Assembly (NCBI RefSeq): GCF_001277255.1
Contig: NZ_CP012264.1
Coordinates: 372,001-436,000 of the forward strand
DNA: 64,000 nt
Origin: Cronobacter condimenti 1330
GTDB taxonomy: Bacteria > Pseudomonadota > Gammaproteobacteria > Enterobacterales > Enterobacteriaceae
Direction: 5' to 3'
Below, in pieces: positions 58,211 through 64,000 of the stretch (its first letter is position 1; every line of letters begins with the position of its first letter). The position numbers were made by a program, and so were the translations under genes. The notes under the pieces were generated by a model. The model did not search any database. It was given only the letters and a program-made list of their open reading frames with translations, and was not told the DNA's origin.

Positions 58211-59149
58211 ATGAAAGTTGCAGTCCTCGGCGCGGCAGGCGGTATCGGCCAGGCGCTTGCCCTTCTACTCAAGACCCAACTGCCTTCAGGCTCAGAACTC
58301 TCTCTGTATGACATTGCACCGGTGACCCCAGGGGTCGCAGTGGATTTAAGTCATATTCCGACCGACGTGAAAATCAAAGGTTTCTCTGGTGAAGACGCCA
58401 AACCGGCGCTGGAAGGCGCTGACGTGGTGTTGATCTCCGCAGGCGTTGCGCGCAAACCGGGTATGGATCGCTCCGATCTGTTCAACGTGAACGCAGGCAT
58501 CGTGAAAAACCTGATCCAGCAAGTAGCGACCACCTGCCCGAAAGCATGCATCGGCATTATTACTAACCCGGTCAACACGACAGTCGCTATCGCGGCGGAA
58601 GTGCTGAAAAAAGCGGGCGTATACGATAAGAACAAACTGTTTGGCGTCACGACGCTTGATATCATCCGCTCCAACACCTTTGTCGCCGAACTGAAAGGTA
58701 AAAAACCGGGTGAGCTGGACGTACCGGTAATCGGCGGCCACTCTGGCGTGACCATTCTGCCGCTGCTCTCTCAGATCCCTGGCGTGAACTTTAGCGATCA
58801 GGAAGCTGCTGATCTTACTAAACGTATCCAGAACGCCGGCACCGAAGTCGTGGAAGCGAAGGCGGGCGGAGGCTCTGCGACGCTGTCTATGGGCCAGGCG
58901 GCTGCACGCTTCGGCCTCTCTCTGGTGCGTGCGCTCCAGGGCGACCAGGGCGTGGTGGAATGCGCCTATGTGGAAGGTGACGGCGAATACGCACGTTTCT
59001 TCTCACAGCCGCTGCTGCTGGGTAAAAACGGCATTGAAGAGCGTAAACCGATCGGTGCCCTGAGCGCCTATGAACAGCAATCGCTGGAAGGCATGCTGGA
59101 TACGCTGAAAAAAGATATCGCCCTGGGCGAAGAGTTCGTCAACAAGTAA
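58211..59149 (+). CDS. mdh: Malate dehydrogenase
   Basis: NAD-dependent TCA-cycle enzyme converting malate to oxaloacetate. 312 residues, E. coli length. Rossmann loop MKVAVLGAAGGIGQALALLL, substrate arginine loop SAGVARKPGMDRSDLF (about residues 77-92), NPVNTTV and the catalytic histidine in VIGGHSGVTILPLLSQ (about 177). Ends at a strong bidirectional terminator. Confidence 0.98.
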   Translation: MKVAVLGAAGGIGQALALLLKTQLPSGSELSLYDIAPVTPGVAVDLSHIPTDVKIKGFSGEDAKPALEGADVVLISAGVARKPGMDRSDLFNVNAGIVKNLIQQVATTCPKACIGIITNPVNTTVAIAAEVLKKAGVYDKNKLFGVTTLDIIRSNTFVAELKGKKPGELDVPVIGGHSGVTILPLLSQIPGVNFSDQEAADLTKRIQNAGTEVVEAKAGGGSATLSMGQAAARFGLSLVRALQGDQGVVECAYVEGDGEYARFFSQPLLLGKNGIEERKPIGALSAYEQQSLEGMLDTLKKDIALGEEFVNK

Positions 59150-59162
59150 GCGCTGGCGAATA

Positions 59163-59193
59163 AAAAAAACCGGAACTCAGGTTCCGGTTTTTT
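59163..59193. terminator. Bidirectional terminator between mdh and degS
   Basis: CCGGAAC pairs with GTTCCGG around TCAG, with an 8-base A-run before and a 7-base T-run after. It serves the convergent mdh and degS. Confidence 0.92.
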
Positions 59194-59209
59194 TATGCCT
59201 GCAAGACCG

Positions 59210-60277
59210 CTATTCGGGTGTCGCCGGATATTCCTGAATCGTTACCTGAATCGTGAGCTTGCGGTCGTTACGCATGATTTCCACAGGGATCACCGAGCCC
59301 GGACGGATTTCCGCCACCTGGTCCATCGTTTCCAGTGCGGAGATCGCAGGCCTGTGGTTTACCGACACAATCACATCATTGACCTGAATGCCTGCGCGGG
59401 CGGCCGGGCCGTCCGGCGCTACATCGTTAACTACAATTCCCTGAATCTGATCGATGCCTGCCGCAGGCGTATGCATCGGCGTGATTTCACGCCCGCTGAT
59501 GCCGATATAACCGCGGATCACACGCCCGTCGCGAATTAACTTTTCCATAATGCGCGTGGCAAGCTGAGTCGGTATAGCAAAGCCAATGCCTTCCGGCGTT
59601 TCGCCGTCATTGCTCTTATCAAAAGAAAGCGTGTTAATGCCCATCAGCTCGCCCAGGGAATTGACCAGCGCGCCGCCGGAGTTACCGTGGTTGATAGAGG
59701 CGTCGGTCTGCAGAAAGTTCTGACGACCTGACGGGTTAAGCCCGATGCGACCGGTGGCGCTAATGATGCCCTGTGTAATGGTCTGCCCGAGGTTATAAGG
59801 GTTGCCTATCGCCATCACCACATCGCCGATATGCGGCAACCGTTGTGGGTTGATAGGGATCACCGGCAGGGCGGTGGCATTGATTTTCAACACCGCGAGA
59901 TCGGTCAGGCTGTCGGAGCCGACCAGCAGCGCTTCAAATACGCGGCCATCCTGCAATGCCACGATAATCTGGTCAGCGTCGTTGATGACGTGTTTGTTCG
60001 TCAGAATATAGCCGCGCTGATCCATGATAACGCCCGAGCCGAGCGTACGGATTTCCAGCTGGCTGCGATTGCTGCCGCCAAGGCTGCGGTTATAGACGTT
60101 AACGACCGCAGGCGCAGCACGACGCACCGCCCGGTTATAGCTCACGGGCGTTTCATCAACGCTGTCGAGCCGCGGCTGTAACAGCGGATTATATGGGCGC
60201 AGGGACGGTACGAGCGTCAGCAGCAGCGCTGCGACGATTAACCCTGCAATAACCGAGCGTAGAAGCTTCAGAAACAT
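59210..60277 (-). CDS. degS: Envelope-stress sensor protease DegS
   Basis: Inner-membrane serine protease that senses unfolded porins through its PDZ domain and makes the first cut in RseA, releasing sigma-E. 355 residues from MFLKLLRSVIAGLIV, the E. coli start; a 14-codon extension upstream is not supported. N-terminal anchor helix (about 5-22), trypsin-like domain with His in ITNKHVIN-type (LTNKHVIND), Asp in DSLTDLAVLK and Ser in INHGNSGGALV (about residue 201), then one PDZ domain. The short gap from degQ upstream (90 bp) is as in E. coli. Confidence 0.96.
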   Translation of the reverse strand: MFLKLLRSVIAGLIVAALLLTLVPSLRPYNPLLQPRLDSVDETPVSYNRAVRRAAPAVVNVYNRSLGGSNRSQLEIRTLGSGVIMDQRGYILTNKHVINDADQIIVALQDGRVFEALLVGSDSLTDLAVLKINATALPVIPINPQRLPHIGDVVMAIGNPYNLGQTITQGIISATGRIGLNPSGRQNFLQTDASINHGNSGGALVNSLGELMGINTLSFDKSNDGETPEGIGFAIPTQLATRIMEKLIRDGRVIRGYIGISGREITPMHTPAAGIDQIQGIVVNDVAPDGPAARAGIQVNDVIVSVNHRPAISALETMDQVAEIRPGSVIPVEIMRNDRKLTIQVTIQEYPATPE

Positions 60278-60367
60278 GTGTATGGGATAAGTAGCCAGGG
60301 GACGGGCGCAGCATAGCATGAGTTAAACGGACATCACATGCGGCGTGATGTCCGTTGTCTCAGTTTA

Positions 60368-61735
60368 TTAACGCAGCAGTAAATAGAGGCTGTCGTTTCC
60401 ACGCACGATATGCAGCGCGATGATGGCGGGCTTAGTTTCCAGCAGTTTACGCATTTCAGCGATGGAGCTGACACGCTCGCGGTTCACGCCGACGATAACA
60501 TCATCTTTATGCAGGCCAGCCTGCGCCGCTGCGCTCCCTTTTTCGACATTATCGATAGTAATGCCTTTGGTGCCGTCTTTTAGCTGACCGTCGCTCAGGG
60601 ACGCGCCCTGGAGGGCAGGGGCGATGATGTCGGCGCTCGCGGAGGACGAGGTACTCTTATCGAGCGTCACTTCCACTTCCTGTGCTTTGCCGTCACGCAA
60701 CAGGCCGAGCTTCACTTTGGTGCCCGGTTCAGTGGTGGCGATGCGTGAACGCAGTTCCGCAAAGCTGTTCAGGGGACGGCCATTCAGGCTGATGATGACA
60801 TCACCTGCTTTAATACCCGCTTTGGCAGAGCCGGAGTTAGGCATCACTTCACTGACAAACGCCCCGCGCTGGGTATTGAGGTTAAACGCTTTGGCGATAT
60901 CGGCGCTCATCTCAGTCCCCTTGATGCCCAGCAAGCCGCGTTTCACTTCACCGGATTGCATCAATTGTTTGGCGAGCGTCTGGGCCATATTGGCAGGAAT
61001 AGCAAACCCGATGCCCACGCTGCCGCCGCCCGGCGCGAGGATAGCGGTGTTGATGCCGATAAGTTCGCCGTTCAGGTTAAGCAGTGCGCCGCCGGAGTTA
61101 CCGCGGTTGATGGACGCGTCGGTCTGAATGAAGTTTTCAAAGCCTTCCAGATTCAGCCCGCTGCGCCCGAGCGCCGAGACGATGCCGGAAGTGGCGGTCT
61201 GGCCGAGGCCGAACGGGTTGCCGACAGCGACCACGAAATCGCCCACGCGCAGTTTATCGGAATCCGCCACCTGGATTTGCGTCAGGTTACTGGCGTTTTG
61301 CAACTGGATAAGTGCGATATCGCTCTGATCGTCGCCGCCGATCAGTTTGGCATCAAACTCGCGACCGTCGTTAAGCTGCACGCTAATTTTTTCGGCGTGG
61401 TTGATCACGTGATTATTGGTAAGCACGTAGCCTTTCGCGGCATCAATGATGACGCCGGAACCGAGCCCTTCAAACGGCTGTGCTTGCTGATCCGGCATGG
61501 ATTCGCCGAAATATTTTTTTAACTCTTCCGGTACGCGTTGCTCCTGCACGGCGGTGCCTTCGACTTTCACACTTACCACCGCAGGCAGGACTTTTTCCAG
61601 CATTGGCGCGAGGCTTGGCACCGCAGGCTGGCCCGGCACCTGAGAGGGCAGGGCGGCCAGTACCGGCGCGGGCACCACAAAAGATAAACCGAGACTTAAC
61701 GCTAACGCACTTAACAGCAGGGTTTGTTTTTTCAT
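60368..61735 (-). CDS. degQ: Periplasmic serine endoprotease DegQ
   Basis: HtrA-family protease/chaperone of the periplasm, 455 residues. Signal peptide MKKQTLLLSALALSLGLSF... ends near PAPVLAALP. Protease domain with catalytic His (TNNHVIN), Asp (DQSDIALIQL) and Ser (INRGNSGGALLN, about residue 214), followed by two PDZ domains (about 260-350 and 370-450). Lies upstream of degS on the same strand, a DegQ/DegS pair typical of enterobacteria. Confidence 0.96.
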   Translation of the reverse strand: MKKQTLLLSALALSLGLSFVVPAPVLAALPSQVPGQPAVPSLAPMLEKVLPAVVSVKVEGTAVQEQRVPEELKKYFGESMPDQQAQPFEGLGSGVIIDAAKGYVLTNNHVINHAEKISVQLNDGREFDAKLIGGDDQSDIALIQLQNASNLTQIQVADSDKLRVGDFVVAVGNPFGLGQTATSGIVSALGRSGLNLEGFENFIQTDASINRGNSGGALLNLNGELIGINTAILAPGGGSVGIGFAIPANMAQTLAKQLMQSGEVKRGLLGIKGTEMSADIAKAFNLNTQRGAFVSEVMPNSGSAKAGIKAGDVIISLNGRPLNSFAELRSRIATTEPGTKVKLGLLRDGKAQEVEVTLDKSTSSSASADIIAPALQGASLSDGQLKDGTKGITIDNVEKGSAAAQAGLHKDDVIVGVNRERVSSIAEMRKLLETKPAIIALHIVRGNDSLYLLLR

Positions 61736-61868
61736 GAACGCGGCTCTCGCAACCTGGTTATAAAAGGTAACCTGAAAACACGGATATTATTGAATTCTCA
61801 ACGTCGTAACAATGCTGTCATCGGGACGGCAGCGCTCAGAATAAGCATAGTCAGCGCCCAAAGAAAAG

Positions 61869-61887
61869 CGGGCGCAAAATGCGCCCG
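61869..61887 (-). terminator. Terminator of zapG
   Basis: CGGGCGC pairs with GCGCCCG around AAAAT; on the minus strand it is followed by CTTTTCTTT, 23 bp after the zapG stop. Confidence 0.8.
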
Positions 61888-61909
61888 ACGGTAAGGATTT
61901 GATAGCGTA

Positions 61910-62308
61910 TCAGTTGCGCTTCGCACCTGTACGCAGCAGGCCAGATGCGCTGTCAGAGTAGTCGCGCGGCATTTGCACCGGCGCCTGATCGTTACTGGCT
62001 TCCGATTCCGCAAGGCGATTACGGAACGGGTTGGTCTCTGCGGACATTTCCGGCAGCAGGCTGCTGGAGCTTTTCGCCATGTGCTGATAAAGCTGACGAT
62101 AGTCGTGCGCCATGTTATCCAGCAGTTCGGCGCTGCGGGCGAAGTGGCTGACCAGTTCTTCGCGGTAGTCGTCAAGCTCCGCTTTGTTCTTCTCAAGCTC
62201 GTATTGCAGAGCCTGCTGTTGACGTAATTTGCGGTTACCGAAACGCATAGCGACGGCGCCGATAATGATGCCGACGACTAACCCAATAAGCGCATATTCC
62301 CAGGTCAT
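61910..62308 (-). CDS. zapG: ZapG (YhcB), DUF1043 envelope and division protein
   Basis: 132-residue inner-membrane protein linked to cell division and envelope biogenesis. From MTWEYALIGLVVGIIIGAVAMRFGN it matches E. coli in length; a 43-codon frame extension upstream is not supported. One N-terminal helix, a coiled coil (RKLRQQQALQYELEKNKAELDDYREELVSHF, about 27-58; positions given) and a disordered tail. Divergent from zapE, 203 bp apart. Confidence 0.95.
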   Translation of the reverse strand: MTWEYALIGLVVGIIIGAVAMRFGNRKLRQQQALQYELEKNKAELDDYREELVSHFARSAELLDNMAHDYRQLYQHMAKSSSSLLPEMSAETNPFRNRLAESEASNDQAPVQMPRDYSDSASGLLRTGAKRN

Positions 62309-62511
62309 GAACATCTCCCGTTGTCTTGTGATTCCGTAGGGTGGTAACGGCGAGGCTTGGTTTCTCGTCTGCGTGCCGTCGACCGGTAAACCCACTATAA
62401 CCGCTATTTCAGGAGAAGTGGAATCCTGGAGCGGCATGGCGTAGTGTAGAGCGGCCTTTTTTTGGCCAATCTAACGCTTTGGCGAACGTTTTCAGGAAGT
62501 AAGAGTAATAT

Positions 62512-63642
62512 ATGCAGAGCATCTCTCCGACATCGCGCTACCAGCAGGCCCTGAAAGAGGGCACTCATCAGCCGGACGACGTCCAGCAAGAGGCGGTAAA
62601 TCGTCTGAATCTTATCTGGCAGGCGCTTTCACAGAAAACGGCTGAGCCTGCGCCTTCGCGCGGCGGTCTGCTGACGAAAGTCAGTAAGCTCTTCGGCAAA
62701 CGGGAAGACAGTGCCTCTGAAACGCCGGTGCGCGGCTTATATATGTGGGGCGGCGTTGGGCGCGGCAAAACCTGGCTGATGGATCTTTTCTTTCACAGCC
62801 TGCCGGGTGAGCGCAAACTCCGCCTGCACTTCCATCGCTTTATGCTGCGGGTTCATGAAGAGCTCGCCGCCCTGCAAGGGCAGACCGATCCGCTGGAGGT
62901 GGTGGCCGATGGCTTTAAAGCACAGACGGATATCATCTGTTTCGATGAGTTTTTTGTGTCCGATATTACTGATGCGATGCTGCTCGGCGGTCTGATGCAG
63001 GCGCTGTTTGCGCGCGGTATTACGCTTGTGGCGACGTCCAACATTCCGCCTGATGAGCTGTATCGCAACGGGCTGCAACGCACACGCTTTTTGCCGGCTA
63101 TTGAGGCGATTAAAGCAAACTGTGACGTCATGAATGTGGATGCGGGTATCGACTATCGTCTGCGAACGCTGACCCAGGCGCACCTGTGGCTCTCTCCGTG
63201 TGACGACGCGACGGCGCGTCAGATGGATAAACTCTGGCTGGCGCTGGCGGGCGCGCCACGTAGCGCGGCCCCGTCGCTTGAGATTAATCATCGACCGCTG
63301 CCGACGTTGGGTGTGGAAAATCAGACGCTCGCGGCCTCGTTTGCGACGTTATGCGTAGATGCGCGCAGCCAGCATGATTACATTGCGCTGTCGCGCCAGT
63401 TTCATACGGTGCTGCTGTTTGACGTGCCGGTGATGACGACCTCGACCGAAAACGCCGCGCGGCGCTTTATCGCGCTGGTGGATGAGTTTTACGAACGCCA
63501 GGTGAAACTGGTGGTCTCGGCGCAAACACCGCCGGAGCGTATTTATCAAGGGGAACAACTGGCGTTTGAATTTAAACGTTGTCTGTCCCGTTTGCAGGAG
63601 ATGCAGAGCGAAGAGTACCTTAAACGCCCGCATCTGCCCTGA
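62512..63642 (+). CDS. zapE: Cell-division ATPase ZapE
   Basis: AFG1-family AAA-type ATPase found at the constricting septum, needed under low oxygen and high temperature in E. coli. 376 residues (E. coli 375): Walker A GGVGRGKTWL (about residues 82-91), Walker B IICFDEFFVSD (about 141-151), sensor ATSNIPPDELYRNGLQR. Convergent-type spacing from rplM, which follows on the same strand after a hairpin. Confidence 0.95.
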   Translation: MQSISPTSRYQQALKEGTHQPDDVQQEAVNRLNLIWQALSQKTAEPAPSRGGLLTKVSKLFGKREDSASETPVRGLYMWGGVGRGKTWLMDLFFHSLPGERKLRLHFHRFMLRVHEELAALQGQTDPLEVVADGFKAQTDIICFDEFFVSDITDAMLLGGLMQALFARGITLVATSNIPPDELYRNGLQRTRFLPAIEAIKANCDVMNVDAGIDYRLRTLTQAHLWLSPCDDATARQMDKLWLALAGAPRSAAPSLEINHRPLPTLGVENQTLAASFATLCVDARSQHDYIALSRQFHTVLLFDVPVMTTSTENAARRFIALVDEFYERQVKLVVSAQTPPERIYQGEQLAFEFKRCLSRLQEMQSEEYLKRPHLP

Positions 63643-63649
63643 GCCTTAG

Positions 63650-63673
63650 CGCTCCCCTGTACGCAGGGGAGCG
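63650..63673 (+). terminator. Hairpin after zapE
   Basis: CGCTCCCCTG pairs with CAGGGGAGCG around TACG, 8 bp after the zapE stop. A 10-bp GC stem but no U-run, so termination efficiency is uncertain. Confidence 0.6.
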
Positions 63674-63701
63674 AAACTCGTTACTTTCCTCATAAAAGGG
63701 G

Positions 63702-63730
63702 TCGATCTTTATACTCGACTTCTCTATAAT
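63702..63730 (+). promoter_or_regulatory. Candidate promoter of rplM-rpsI
   Basis: TATAAT at 63725-63730 with TCGATC (weak -35) 17 bp upstream. The 150-bp leader before rplM would be the place for L13 autogenous control known in E. coli. Confidence 0.55.
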
Positions 63731-63825
63731 CTTGCGACCCCACGTTACAACAAAGTTTTTTTCCCGAAACTTTTGTGTGCCGAAAACATATCCGAGGGGG
63801 TAGGTTTGCGGACTTTGTCGTGTGA

Positions 63826-64000
<175 letters not shown>

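Overview
The window is an ordinary-looking stretch of an enterobacterial chromosome (Enterobacterales, Enterobacteriaceae). Nearly every protein aligns end to end with an E. coli K-12 counterpart recalled from memory, and long blocks keep the E. coli gene order. Coding regions are moderately GC-rich. The 16S sequence and gene content fit a Cronobacter-like genus, but I cannot fix genus or species from reading alone. No insertion sequence, prophage, CRISPR array or toxin-antitoxin island was seen.

Layout. (1) 45-7974: the hemE/purHD neighbourhood: rsd divergent from nudC-hemE-nfi-yjaG-hupA-yjaH, then purD and purH on the minus strand under a PurR operator. The zraPSR genes found here in E. coli are absent. 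(2) 8227-13840: a complete rRNA operon with tandem P1/P2 promoters, 16S, tRNA-Glu, 23S, 5S, tRNA-Thr, a second 5S and a terminator. (3) 14123-18494: the yhdWXYZ polar amino-acid ABC transporter, whose upstream DNA carries a sigma-54-type promoter and two NtrC-like sites spaced as at glnA. (4) 18743-26735: yhdV, the acrEF efflux pump, its regulator acrS, and an extra MHYT-GGDEF-EAL cyclic-di-GMP protein. (5) 27064-37548: dusB-fis, a periplasmic alpha-carbonic anhydrase, prmA-panF-yhdT, accBC-aroQ, msrPQ and acuI. (6) 37781-50088: csrD, the cell-shape genes mreBCD, yhdE, rng, yhdP and tldD. (7) 50128-56942: aaeR and the aaeXAB aromatic-acid efflux operon, an extra aldehyde dehydrogenase, yhcO and two tandem yhcN-type genes. 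(8) 57305-64000: argR and mdh (divergent), degS/degQ, zapG/zapE and the start of rplM.

The most informative structure is the rRNA operon. Its upstream flank (purH, hupA) and tRNA-Glu spacer match E. coli rrnE, while its distal tRNA-Thr-5S tail and downstream flank (yhdZ onward) match E. coli rrnD. Relative to E. coli this is a hybrid operon, the expected product of recombination between two rRNA operons that inverts the origin-containing segment. The other notable points are the nitrogen-control promoter of yhdWXYZ, lineage-specific insertions (MHYT-GGDEF-EAL, carbonic anhydrase, aldehyde dehydrogenase, second YhcN), two strong CRP-like sites, and a Gly-to-Ser change in the Nudix box of NudC. 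I found no convincing previously undescribed multi-gene system.
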